Source of the DNA: Marsupella aquatica
Taxonomy: Eukaryota > Marchantiophyta
Direction of reading: 5' to 3'
Length of the DNA stretch: 64,000 bases
Assembly (NCBI GenBank): GCA_973895155.1
Contig: OZ316895.1
Span: 9,548,001 to 9,612,000 of the forward strand
Made by a program: the position numbers and the translations under genes
Part shown: positions 34,169 through 43,960 of the stretch, piece by piece
Position numbering within the stretch: position 1 is the first letter of the stretch
How the letters are laid out: every line of letters starts with the position of its first letter
Notes under the pieces: model-generated
Told to the model about the DNA's origin: nothing
Seen by the model: only the letters and a program-made list of their open reading frames with translations
Databases searched by the model: none

Positions 34169-34881
34169 GTGGACGGAAATTGGATGGAGAAGAAACACAA
34201 GATGCAAAGACGACTGTCACTCCTGGAGTCTCTGAAGCTGATACGGGGGAACAAGATGTTCCTGATGAACAGACTCCTCCCAACACGGAGAAGATGGTGC
34301 GACCTGCAGATGCCACCAGCACAAAGAAAAAGAAAAAGAAATCTTCGGATCATGGATTTTCCTCTCGGGATTCGGTCGCTTCCACTGGTGTTCAACGAGA
34401 TGTTGGACAGTTCAAGTCTAAGACTTCTAGGCATGTTTTTGTTGAGTCCAGCGTAATGGACTTCTTTGAGAGTGTGTTCACGAAAGAGCAGAAACCGGCT
34501 TGGGTGTCAAATGTGGAGAAGTGGGTGAAAGACCTAGTCTTGCTTGGTCTAAGGGAGAAAGGAGTCATAAGAGGAGGAAAGATAAGATCATTTGGAGTTG
34601 ATGCTGGATTCGTTTACCTCCCAACTGGACTGCGTCCATCCCTTTTAGAGAAGAAGTCTCCAAAATGGAATTCCCCAGATCACAAAATTGTTGGTTCATT
34701 CTTTCGCGCAATGGACCCCTTTCTAGCAGATGATGGTATATTGGCCATTTTGCATACTGGCGAGTATGATCAGATCTCGCAGGTCATTGCCGCGAGCTAG
34801 GAGTCTCAAAAGTTTCAGTGTGTGAAAACCCTAAACGTGGTTATGGGAGTTCCAATGTACATGGCCCGAAGTGATTGCCAG

Positions 34882-35079
34882 GTAAATTCTCTCACTCTTC
34901 GTGCTGTCCTTTGTTAGCGCCTAGCGCTAGCTAAAAATGTTTTCATTTACCCTTCGGTTAAGGGGATATTCTTTGTTAGCGCCTGGCGCTATCCAAAATT
35001 CATTGTTATGCCATGAGTTAAATGATTTTCTGGTTGGATCGTCGGCATCTTAACAATGGACTTTGTTGGGATTTCACAG
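34882..35079 (+). other. Intron 3 of the ParB-methyltransferase gene, with palindromes
   Basis: Donor GTAAAT, acceptor TTCACAG, phase 0. Palindromes at 34915-34929 (one mismatch) and 34977-34991 (exact), each preceded by TTTGT. Confidence 0.75.
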
Positions 35080-35654
35080 GTTTTCACATTGAGATTGGAT
35101 CTGTTCAGTCGTGTTTCGTCAAAGGTTAAGGTTCCAAAGGACCCCAAGTTTTGACCCCTCTCTGCAATTGAAGATCCTTCTATCACTAACCTTATTGGTC
35201 TCCCGAGTGTGAGGAAGGATCCAACTCCTTCAGCAGCGTTTGCTGGCAATGGACGCTTGTCCGTTGGGTTCATGCAATCTGTGTTAGAGTTAATCACTCG
35301 GCCGGGTGACATTGTCATGGACTGGACTGTGGGTTCGGGAAGTACATTTGTTGCTGGTGACTATTGTGGTCGTTTTACTCTTGGTATAGAAAACCGAAAA
35401 GAGTTTGTTGAGATTGCGGAAAAGACATGGATGGATTTATTGATTCCAAAGGATGTCAGTTCCTCATCTCCCGCTAAAGATGTGGGAAGAAAACAAAAAG
35501 ATAAAGTTCGCTCTGTCTTAAATTTTGACTCTGAAGATGAAGAGGATGGAGATGCTGTTGGAGATGATGCTTCAGGAGGACAAGGAGAGGAAAACAACGG
35601 AGATGAGAAGGAGAGGCATACGACGGAAGAAACAGAAGATTTGGATTCTTCTGA

Positions 35655-35747
35655 GTAATGCCCGTAAGCTACTTCACTTTACATTATTGATTCTGTTACT
35701 ATCCCATTTTCATTTTCAATTCTAATATGGTTCCATTCCTCTTCCAG
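35655..35747 (+). other. Intron 4 of the ParB-methyltransferase gene
   Basis: Donor GTAATG, acceptor CTTCCAG. Removal joins SS-E to SEWNLQERF in frame. This is the only intron of the gene without a palindrome. Confidence 0.65.
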
Positions 35748-36089
35748 ATCGGAGTGGAATCTTCAAGAACGTTTTAATCTTTGGAGGAAATCCTCGAGAA
35801 AAGTTCTCGTTTCTCCTCAGAAGCCTTTCGTGTTGCCATCGTATGCAGAATATGCTGCCCGTAAAGAAGAACAGAGGAGAACACTTACTTGGGAGAGTAA
35901 GGGCTTAAGGTTAAGAAGAGGTTTAGATAGGAAATTCATCCATCAGCCTTTACTCAATGATGGACCTAGAAGCGAATTTATAGATGATGAAGCTGAGTCG
36001 ACGGATAGGTCTAGCAATAGCGAGTCCAAGTCTTCTAACTTGGAATAGGTTGAATGGGAATTTCTAAGGTTTTCTTTGGAACCTTGTAC

Positions 36090-36104
36090 TAGCGCCCGGC
36101 GCTA
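36090..36104. promoter_or_regulatory. Palindrome site after the cargo gene
   Basis: TAGCGCCCGGCGCTA, exact, 42 bp downstream of the methyltransferase-like gene stop. Confidence 0.85.
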
Positions 36105-36289
36105 TTAAACAGGGTGTTCGGATCTGAGACTTTAAATGAGTTAGACGCACCGGGAGTCTCTTTCCTGAGTGCATATTTGTGCAGATATCAGAAATGCATG
36201 TACTCGTACAGTTGTACGGTGAATAATTATACCTTCAGTCTGTACGTATTTTCGTTTTTGGTTGATATGATCGTTTGGACTCTCTCAAA

Positions 36290-36480
36290 GTGTAGTGTTT
36301 GTTCAACTTCGGGATTGTTCAACTTCGAGTTTGTTCAACCCTAAACGCATTTCTCCCTTTCATTTCTGTGAGGCGCCGACTCACCTCTTCCCTTCATTTC
36401 GTTTGTGCACTGCCCAGACTCACCTCTTCCCTTCGTTTCATTTCTGGTCTGCCCGGACTCACCTCTTCTCTTCTCCCTGA
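36290..36480 (+). repeat. Short tandem repeats upstream of the 156-codon frame
   Basis: TTGTTCAACTTCG-type units occur three times at about 36298-36342, followed by three pyrimidine-rich units of about 40 bp, each with ACTCACCTCTTC, at about 36376-36475. They lie directly before the small frame and may be its leader or promoter. Confidence 0.6.
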
Positions 36481-36509
36481 GTTTTGCATCCGTTGTTTTC
36501 ATCAACTGA

Positions 36510-36980
36510 ATGGATAAGGGAAAGCAAATAGCAAAATCGGAGAGCTGCAATCCGCCAAAGGCGATGGTTTGGAGGTCGATTAGAGATCCGGGTTTAGATT
36601 TGACTCCATCTTTTACGCAGTGCCCAGAGACGTCGACCGAGAGGAACAAGTTGTGGCTGGCCACGGATGAGGGTATTAGCCACAGAACTGGACACCTTCC
36701 ATCGCGTGATCCTTCGCCTCCACTTCCTTTTCGAGAGAGGTTCTCTGTTCACGACCCTGATCCTTCCAATGTGTATCGGGTGGAAAGGACATCTTTTTTC
36801 AGAGACATCCAAGCAGACACCGGACGTGTGAGCTTTTCAGATTCGAACATCCTGAACGACCGGAGTCGGAGTCGCTATCCCGGACCTCGTTTTTTTCTGG
36901 ATCGAGAGGATGGGTTTCGACAGGATGAGGATAGGTTCAAAGTTGGGTTGGACGACGACTGCATGTTTTCTACTTCCTAG
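36510..36980 (+). CDS. Small unassigned ORF of element M (156 codons)
   Basis: The frame starts MDKGKQIAKSE and ends CMFSTS. It is rich in Arg, Asp and Pro, with repeated DPSP/DPDPS and FFRD, FFLD segments. No known domain, membrane segment or signal peptide is visible. It lies between palindromes at 36090 and 37005, in the same direction as the ParB-methyltransferase gene. It may be a third gene of the element or a last exon of a longer transcript; I cannot tell which. Confidence 0.5.
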   Translation: MDKGKQIAKSESCNPPKAMVWRSIRDPGLDLTPSFTQCPETSTERNKLWLATDEGISHRTGHLPSRDPSPPLPFRERFSVHDPDPSNVYRVERTSFFRDIQADTGRVSFSDSNILNDRSRSRYPGPRFFLDREDGFRQDEDRFKVGLDDDCMFSTS

Positions 36981-37004
36981 AGAGTGTGGATTTCTTCTCG
37001 ACAC

Positions 37005-37255
37005 TAGCGCCTGGCGCTAGCTTTCATCTCATCGTTGGAGTCGTTCATGAGTTTGATTCATGTCATCTTTTTGAATGGGGGCTCCGGTTTGGCCGAGTTA
37101 GCTTTATTGCTCCTTCCATTTTATTATCGCATTAGGTTTTTTGAGTATGTTATTAGGGTTATTTCTTTTTCTCGAAGGTTATGGACTTTTATTACCTTCT
37201 GGATATCAATGTAATTTCTTTTTCAAGTAGCGCGTGTCGCTAGCGCCTGGCGCTA
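37005..37255. promoter_or_regulatory. Palindrome sites in the right arm of element M
   Basis: Exact copies with central T at 37005-37019 and 37241-37255. The second overlaps a degenerate copy at 37228-37242. Confidence 0.85.
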
Positions 37256-37626
37256 CTATTATATGTTCTATTCTCCTCCACAATTATGTAAACCCGCCTC
37301 TATAAAATTGTTTCTTTCATCTCTCTTTTTTCTAGTGTCCTCCAAATATGCTGCAAATACTATTCGTGGCTCTTTTATTGTTGAAATTGGTTGTTTCCTT
37401 TTACTGGAATCGGGTTCCTGTCAGATGGAAATCCCTGTGACAAAACGATCTTTAAGCTTGATCTGATGTATTCGGTCTTACCGAGCCAGCCAATTGTGAA
37501 TGTCGGAGAACTCCAATTCATCTTAGGAAGGGAGAATCTGCATGGTTTATAGGAATTTTGATCATTCGACGATACATTGAACGGACATTTTGTTAATGTT
37601 GTTTTGAACGGCAACAAACTCTTGGT

Positions 37627-37641
37627 TAGCGCTCGGCGCTA
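37627..37641. promoter_or_regulatory. Last palindrome of element M
   Basis: TAGCGCTCGGCGCTA, one mismatch, about 110 bp inside the right terminal repeat. Confidence 0.8.
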
Positions 37642-37749
37642 GTAAAACTTGTCTTTCCATAATTGCTGTACAGAACTCTAAACATATTGGAGTTCCTATT
37701 GAAATTGGCCTCCTTTTTTGTCCAAAATTATGTCATCTTTTGTGTATGC

Positions 37750-37830
37750 TAGTACCAAATCTCCTGTTTTGTTCCTCTCTTTTTCCTGTTATGATTGTTA
37801 CTGTTTTCTGTTTCCTGTTTCCTGTCACGG
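37750..37830 (-). repeat. Right terminal inverted repeat of element M
   Basis: Reverse complement of the left end, starting CCGTGACAGGAAACAGG, with the same ACAGGA spacing and the shared inner blocks ATCATAACAGGAAAAA and AACAAAACAGGAG. Confidence 0.9.
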
Positions 37831-39583
37831 GGAAAAACCTCTGGCCAGAACCTTTGGCCACTGGGATTCGAGCATCGTGATCCCATTGGCACGATGTTGG
37901 TCCTTACGCGATAACGCGTCCGCTACCGTATTTGTCTTCCCTGGAACGTGGCGGACTTCAAAATCGAAATCCGCCAAGAACATCTGCCAGCGCATTTCCT
38001 TGGGGTTCAGCCTTGGCTTAGAACTGAAGTACCCGGCCGGCGAGCTATCTGTGTGGATTACCACTTTGGGACCGTTCGTAAGGTAAATCTCCCACTTCTT
38101 CAACGTGTAGATCATAGCATACATTAATTTCCCTTTCCGGCGTGATCCAGTGATTTTCCAACTTACATGACTCAAAGGCCACAGGACGCCCATCTTGGTG
38201 AAGACAGGCGTCGATGGCATAATCACTTGCGTCTGTCCAAATCTCGAACGGCTTCCCCATCTCAGGTAACTTTAGAACCGACAGCGTTATCATTAACCGC
38301 TTAAGTTCTAGGAATGCTAACTCGCAATCCTGTGTCCACACAAACACTTTGTTTTTCAACGTTAGCGCATTGAGGGGCTTCGCAATCCTCGCATAGTCTT
38401 TCATGTATCTCCGATAGAACCCCGTAAATCCTAAGAAGGCTCTAACTTGCCTTACATTGGACGGACGCTCCCATTCTTTGATCTCCTTAAGCTTTTCTTG
38501 ACTAGGCATAATCCCTTCCGGGGTAAAGGTATGGGCGAGGAACTGAATCTCGTTCATTGCAAACTCGCACTTGCTAGGTTTAGCAAAGAGACGAGCCTTA
38601 TGAAGGCGAGAGAACACTTCTCTGAGCAACTGCTCATGCTCCTCCAACATTTTTGAGTAGATTAGGATGTCGTCAATAAAGACGACCACTCCTTGGTCCA
38701 ACAAGTCATGAAAGATGGTATTCATCATCTTCATGAACGTTGGGGTTGCATTACACAACCCGAACGGCATAACCAAAAACTCATAGGATTCGAACCTTGT
38801 GCGCATTGCGGTCTTATACTCGTCTCCCTTAGCCTGGATGCGGATCTGGTAATACCCAGACCGTAAGTCCACCTTTGAAAACTTCTTAGCCCCGGAGAGG
38901 CAATCGAAGAGGTCATCCATATGAGGTAACGGGTACTTGTTCTTTACCGTCTGCTTATTGAGGGCCCGGTAATCTGCGCACAATCTCAAAGTACCATCCT
39001 TTTTGGACACAAACAGCGCGGGCGCCCCGTAAGGACTCTTACTAGGGCGAATGAACCCTTGGTCGATCAACTCTTCCAAGGCGTTCTTCAACATCATTCG
39101 CTTGTTCAAGTTCAGACGATAAGGAACTTTAGCCTGAGGAGCCGATCCCGGCTCCAACTCAACTTGGTGATCCACTTCTCTCCGCGGGGGTAAACCTTTA
39201 GGTAGCTTCTGCGAGAGCACATCGTTGAATTCCTCTAAAATTTTGGGAATTTGACCGCAGTCGGGCCCGACCTTAGCTGACTTGACCTTTGGCTACGACG
39301 TAGCCTCCTTAGTTGGGTGGAGATGAAAGAAGAAACATTCATGTCCACCCTTGAAGTCTTTCCACCATTGCTTTGCCGATACACACGGAGACATCCACGA
39401 CACTTTACTTACTTTAAGAAATCTTTCTTTATTTTTGGTAATTTTGTGTACAATGATGGGCTCACTGTCCTTATTGGGAAAATGGAGCACCTCACCCCCC
39501 GGTTTCAAGGTAACATTGTGCTTTCTGAGATAACCTACCGACCAAATGAAGTCTACGGCTAGACCATCTAGAACGTAGAACAT
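37831..39583 (-). pseudogene. pol: Element B protease end, reverse transcriptase and RNase H
   Basis: Minus strand. 39583-39293 continues the protease domain (MFYVLDGLAVDFI) after a frameshift near 39604. 39220-38045 is reverse transcriptase: PSKSPYGAPALFVSKKDGT, LCADYRALN, catalytic FIDDILIYS, and a thumb with FLGFTGFYRRY, then the first RNase H strand WTDASDYAI. A frameshift near 38130 leads into 38226-37825 with HTDSSPAGYF and ADALSRKD, the end of RNase H. Element M then interrupts, and the H2C2 domain follows at 26100 and below. Confidence 0.88.
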
Positions 39584-39590
39584 CTCCTGA

Positions 39591-41621
39591 CTAACAAAAC
39601 TTAATTTGTTGTTCGCCTATGACCTCTACCCGAGGTCTATGCACTACTCTCGACACTATCCCTTTCATGTCGTTGGCGAACTTGCACACTAATGGTTGTA
39701 GCAACTCTTGCACGTCCACCCCAAGACGAGCTGCCGCCTGCCCACTTATGAAGCAGGCGGTCACGCTTGTATCCACCAAAGCAACGCCCAGATTACCGTT
39801 AGAAGTGACATTCACAAAAATCAGTTTTTCAGGATCGCATGTCTTAACTTTAGGTATCTTCTCTCGCAACAACACCCTCTCTCCGTCAGGGACATCCCCT
39901 ACAGGGACCTTGTCAGCTACTAAGGGTTTGGTTAGAGCGATACTTACCTTAATGCTCTTTTGCCCTCCACCATCTCCGTTTGGCTTGCCACCTTTCGTGG
40001 AACAATCCTTACTTTGATGGCCCATGGCGCCACATGTGAAGCACAAACCTTTAGCCCGCCTCTGCTCCATGGTTGCCTGCTTCTTTGCTTTCTGTGCCGA
40101 TGAGGCTCCTTTCTTAAAGTTGCCGGCCTTCCGGTTTCGCTTAGCTTCTCCATTTTGGGGTTGGGGATCCGAACCACCGGCCCCCGCCCCCTCAGGTTGC
40201 TTACGCTTATTCCCAGGACCTTTTGCTTTCCCAGCTTCCCCCTTGGATCCTTTGCCACCCACCTTCGCCAAGTCCAATCGGTTATTCACCAACGTAGTGG
40301 CCTTGTCAAAGGCGTCAGAAAGCATTTTGAACTCATGACGCTTTTCCTGCAACTTTTTCCTGAGCAACGGCGGGAGCTTCACGATAAAGTTGTGGAGCTG
40401 TGTAGTTAGAGTCTCTTGTCCCGCCGGGATACACACCAACTGATTTTGGTAATAAGTGATAAACTTTTGGATATCACCCCTAAAGCTCATCTCCGTTACA
40501 CATTTTTGAGCGTGCTGCTTCGGGTACTTAGTGGTGACATGAGCACGGAGACCCTCAACCAGGTTTTCCCAAGTTAACGGCAAGGAGGAGTCCTCTCGCA
40601 ACTTCTTCCATGACTTGTACCAAGTCAAGGCATAGTCCTTCAGGTAAGGAGCGGCTGCGGTAGCCCAAGTGGAACGTTCAACGCACGCTTGGAGATGAAT
40701 CTCCATCGTGGAGAGCCAACTCAGGAACTTTTGTCCACTTTGTTTGTAGGCCCCGTCGTAAGTTGGAGGAGTCGGTAGCTGGTTCACCTGGAACATACTT
40801 CGTCCAACTACCATTCCCCCCTCGGGATGCGATGCACTCTGACTACCCAGACTAAGTAAGTACTTAATCTGGGCCCCCTTGTTGTGTTCCAACTACTCAT
40901 AGATGAGTCATTGGTCTTGAGTCAACGGACCCAGACCGTTGTCAGCGGCCGGGCCCTTGCGGGTTGTATGAGGACGGTCCTCCAACCGTCTTTCCTTTGC
41001 GGGCCGCCTGTCCTTAGGTTCTCTTGTGGATTTTGGTGATACCCCCCGTGTCTTGCGAGCACCATGACCTCCATGGACTGAGGTATCACCTGCGTCATCC
41101 TAGTTCTGCTTGGCCAAATTATCCACGATGATGTCCGTCTCGGCATCATCCTCTGGTTCCGCATTCAACCCTCTCAAGGCTGGGATCAGTTCCTCTTCCG
41201 GGTCCTGACCCTCTTCCTCTGTCTCAGCTTCAGCGTTGTCGTCACTTGCGGTTGCGTCGTCGTCGTCATCCGACCCATCCTTTGAAGGATTAGCCGCCTC
41301 CTTCCCTTTAAGTTGATGGAACTCTGCACTTGACTTGTTTGCCGCAGCGGTCGACAGTTCAGTCGTAGCGTCCTCTTCATCTTGCTTGTAACGTTCGTCT
41401 AGGGAAGTTGACCCATCCTCCTTCTGTTCATCGTGAACTTGGGCTCTTCCCTTGGTGGGGGGAGCCTGCTTGCCACTCTTTGTGCGAGTGTTTTTTGCCA
41501 TGTTCCCAGCGACCGAATCTGCCCGCAGTCGACCCGCCGGGCACGTTGAAGCACTAAGTCCCCGCAAAAATCCGTTAAGATTTTTGGATTTCGTTAAGAT
41601 TTTTGGATTCCGACTTAGCAC
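39591..41621 (-). pseudogene. gag: Element B gag with protease start, several in-frame stops
   Basis: One frame runs from 41621 to 39591 with TAG at 41100-41102, TGA at 40908-40910 and TAG at 40893-40895. The acidic N-terminal part (41621-41100) is followed by the gag core (AWFKSWKK-like TWYKSWKKLRED), a Lys-rich segment, one CCHC knuckle (CFTCGAMGHQSKDC) and an aspartic-protease-like ALVDTSVTACFISG, where DTG/DSG has become DTS. Confidence 0.85.
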
Positions 41622-41651
41622 GACCCCGGCCCGGTGTCTATGTCGGCAATT

Positions 41652-41663
41652 GCTCTAATACCA
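41652..41663 (-). other. Primer-binding site of element B
   Basis: On the minus strand TGGTATTAGAGC lies 2 bp after the 5' LTR. It differs by one base from TGGTATCAGAGC, the usual plant initiator-Met tRNA primer site; the change is C to T. Confidence 0.85.
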
Positions 41664-41665
41664 CA

Positions 41666-43159
41666 AGTGGTGGACCTAGCCACCTAACGCCCTCACCAAT
41701 CCCAGCACTTGCGCCTAAGTGCCCTTGGTGCCCAAACGCCTCCACGGAATACCTCGAGCAAGCATCCAAGTGCCTCTAGCACCACCTACGGCCCCTCCCA
41801 TATGAAGCCGCACTTGCTCACCTACACGACCGCTACTCAACGGTCCTCATTGTCTGCACAAGCAACCAAGCACCTCGGTAAGTAACCCCTCCGGATCTAG
41901 AACTTGCCAAGTCTAGCATCCTAACTCATGCTCAACAGACGTTGGTAAATAGGTCAATGATAGGTCCTCCCGATGCCATAAGCCAGAACCAGAACCCACG
42001 CCCACTGTCCGTCCAAGACAGCTCCTTCCATGGGCACGGCCCGAGTTCCCCCTCGTACCTATCCATCACCAACTGACCGCCCTGACCTCAGGACATGCTC
42101 ATGGCCCAAATAGCGTAGCTTGTCCTAAAGCTTGTCCCAAGCTTGTCTCAACACGCCGGGACCAGAATGGCCCCAACTCTAATAACTGCTCCCGGTTTGC
42201 CCCACTGATGGTCTAGGGACCGAGCGCCCTTGGAACTCAGCCTCCATACCTACTTGGCCTTGCCTTCCCAACGCAAGCTCCCTTGGGAGGCTGAACGCGG
42301 CTTGGCTGCTGTTCGGCAGGATTTGGCAAGCGGGCAAGCTAACACCCGCAAACCACAAGAACTTATGGCACCCCCGGACCCCTCTAAGCTCAAGAGGGCG
42401 TAGCCTTCCTCAAGAGCTTTCCAACGCACCCAAGAAATCCTCCAACAAATTTCCCGTTGGGAAGATATTGCCATTTCCGTTTGGCGGTTTTCCTTAGTGT
42501 CGCGACTGCCGCAGCTCACGACTTTGGCTCGGCCTTAGCCCCCAGGTTGACACCACTCCCCTCATATATGCTTCTGGAGACCTGCCACCCCCGGACCAAC
42601 TTTGGTCCCTAAACATTTGGCCCCCAACCCGGATCCCATCGCGCATAATGGGCGCGCCATCAACTAGCAACGCCCATAACTTTCTTGATAGGCATCCGCA
42701 AGCGGAGTGCCTTAGCTCGTTGTGACCGGGCCGACCCAGTGCTCATGCCTAGGCCCTCAGGTCTGATCGCCGCTCGGAGCCCCCAACCGGACCAACCCGG
42801 ATCGGGCCACAACTTGCGCCCCAAGCGTCCTTTGCCAATGGCGTCAACTCCATTGGCCTTGGGCCCAAGAGGAGCTCACTCCCAAGCCCTCAGAACTCAA
42901 AGCCCATCCGACGGTCCGGACGGCCATCCTTGAGCCCGGCCCTTTTGCCCTTGACCGGACCAGCCATAGGCCAGTCCAAGTCCTTAGTGTGTGTCCCCAA
43001 CTTGGCCCCTTGCCTCGCTAGTGCCACGTCTCATTGCCCACAAGTCTCCCCGTGCTAAGTCCTCCCCGGATGGCCTATCCGGGCCTGGACCATAAGAGAG
43101 CTCGGCGTCAAAGTCAGCGACGCCGGAGCTAAGTGTTAAGGTAGTCAAGTTCGGCGACT
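41666..43159 (-). repeat. Element B 5' LTR
   Basis: Partner of 7231-8723 (1494 against 1493 bp), with the same AGTGGTG and GCGACT edges. Differences are mostly transitions plus small indels. Confidence 0.88.
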
Positions 43160-43164
43160 CTAAC
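43160..43164. repeat. Target-site duplication of element B, right copy (CTAAC)
   Basis: Matches 7226-7230 exactly. Confidence 0.85.
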
Positions 43165-43600
43165 CAAAACGGGTTACAAAGAGGAAGATTAGAGATATCT
43201 CTCCCTCTTGGATTCATAATGATTCTCTTGTTCCTTTGCTATCCGGGCCAAAGGATGCCCCACCCCTAAGTTCCCAAAGAGACCTTGTTCCCTAAGGTCC
43301 CATCTATAAGTCTACTAGCACTCATTTCTTTGCTATCCGGGCCAAAGGATGCCCCACTACTATGTACATAAGGCAAATAATAGAAGAGAAAGATGAAAGA
43401 AAAAAAGAGGATCACTTCGACGCGGAAATTATCAAAATGTGAGAATGAGGAGAGAGTGTCCATCACCACTTTATTTATATTGAATCCAAGAGGGCATGGA
43501 TTATGCCCAAACGCTTGGATGAAAGCCAAGTGGCACACATCCAACGTAGGAATGTGTGCTAGTACTATTGCAATCAAAACAAATAATGCATGCAAGTAAA
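43165..43600. other. Old flanking sequence with a 30-bp direct repeat
   Basis: TTTGCTATCCGGGCCAAAGG followed by ATGCCCCAC occurs at about 43234-43262 and again at 43328-43356. No credible gene. It is the right flank of the site where element B landed, continuous with 7225 before insertion. Confidence 0.55.
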
Positions 43601-43960
43601 ACAATTAATGCATGCACCTAAAACAATTTGTGCATGCATGCACCTTGTGGCTTGCACATTTGCTCACCTTGCATGCGCATAAAACAATTTGCATGCATCT
43701 AAAATAATTTGTGCATGCACCTTGTGGCTTGCACATTTGCTCACCTTGCATGCGGATAAAACAACTAATGCATGCAAACAAAACAATTTGCATGCATCTA
43801 AAATAATTTGTGCATGCACCTTGTGGCTTGCACATTTGTTCACCTTGCATGCACATAAAACAAAGTCTACTGCATGCAAATAAAACAATTTGTGCATGCA
43901 TCTTGTGGTTTGCATAGTTGCTTACCTTGCATGCACATAAGTAATAGTCAAACTATTTAG
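43600..43960. repeat. GCATGC-rich minisatellite, about four units
   Basis: The block CACCTTGTGGCTTGCACATT begins at 43641, 43719 and 43817, with a diverged copy at 43899 (intervals 78, 98 and 82 bp). Between blocks are AAAACAATTTGCATGCATCT-type spacers. Units vary in length by small internal gains and losses. Confidence 0.85.

Larger units (their letters stand above)
31871..36048 (+). pseudogene. ParB-like / DNA N4-N6 methyltransferase-like fusion gene of element M
   Basis: Five exons fit one frame: 31871-32436, 32545-33875, 34169-34881, 35080-35654, 35748-36048 (1161 codons; all introns GT-AG, phases consistent). Exon 1 has a ParB/sulfiredoxin-type domain: IPLCRLV, SIDKLKDSFRSSG and FYVFDGNHRLYSW (D140-L145). 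Exon 2 is long and unassigned. Exon 3 has a basic Lys run, then a region ending DGILAILHTG like the strand after motif IV of beta-class enzymes. Exon 4 has GFMQSVLELITRPGD and the SAM-binding DWTVGSGSTFVAG (motif I, from 35320). No DPPY/NPPY/SPPY tetrapeptide is evident; VDAGFVYLPTG holds its place. In-frame stops at 33152, 33764, 34798 (TAG) and 35152 (TGA) break this copy. ParB-methylase fusions are known in bacteria and phages. Confidence 0.75.
26111..37830. mobile_element. Element M: Mutator-like DNA transposon with ParB-methyltransferase cargo and palindrome array
   Basis: The element spans 11720 bp inserted between the RNase H and integrase of element B. Terminal inverted repeats of about 75-80 bp face each other. 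It holds a minus-strand transposase (30595 to 26747), a divergent plus-strand cargo gene (31871-36048) and a small plus-strand frame (36510-36980). Eighteen copies of TAGCGCCNGGCGCTA lie in the non-coding parts. The interior is more AT-rich than its surroundings. Stops and a frameshift in both main genes suggest this copy is inactive. Assignment to the Mutator superfamily rests on the SWIM finger, the N-terminal Cys/His finger, DDE spacing and the likely 10-bp duplication. It could be a new superfamily. Confidence 0.85.
7231..43159 (-). mobile_element. Element B: Ty3/gypsy chromovirus, interrupted by elements A and M
   Basis: The order on the minus strand is 5' LTR (41666-43159), primer site (41652-41663), gag (41621-39591), protease, reverse transcriptase and RNase H (39583-37831), integrase and chromodomain (26110-24723, finishing at 9247-9216), polypurine tract and 3' LTR (7231-8723). 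Removing A and M leaves an element of roughly 8.7 kb. LTRs are about 1.49 kb; a 130-bp sample of the pair shows seven substitutions, all transitions, so B is clearly older than A. Coding parts carry several in-frame TAG/TGA codons and at least two frameshifts, so this copy cannot move by itself. The chromodomain places it among chromoviruses. Confidence 0.9.

Noticed and set aside
29441-35154. TAG and TGA read as sense codons (altered genetic code in element M)
   Set aside because: TAG ends element A pol and TGA ends the LTR ORFs normally, a sister copy shows CAG where TAG occurs (59758), and both TAG and TGA would have to be recoded. Mutation is simpler.
26486-37641. Palindrome repeats as a CRISPR array
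   Set aside because: Spacing is highly irregular (tens of bp to kilobases), the repeat is 15 bp, and copies lie inside introns of a eukaryotic gene. There is no leader or cas gene.
43266-43604. 112-codon minus-strand hydrophobic frame
   Set aside because: It spans a direct repeat and low-complexity sequence, with no conserved motif; the hydrophobicity comes from T-rich codons.
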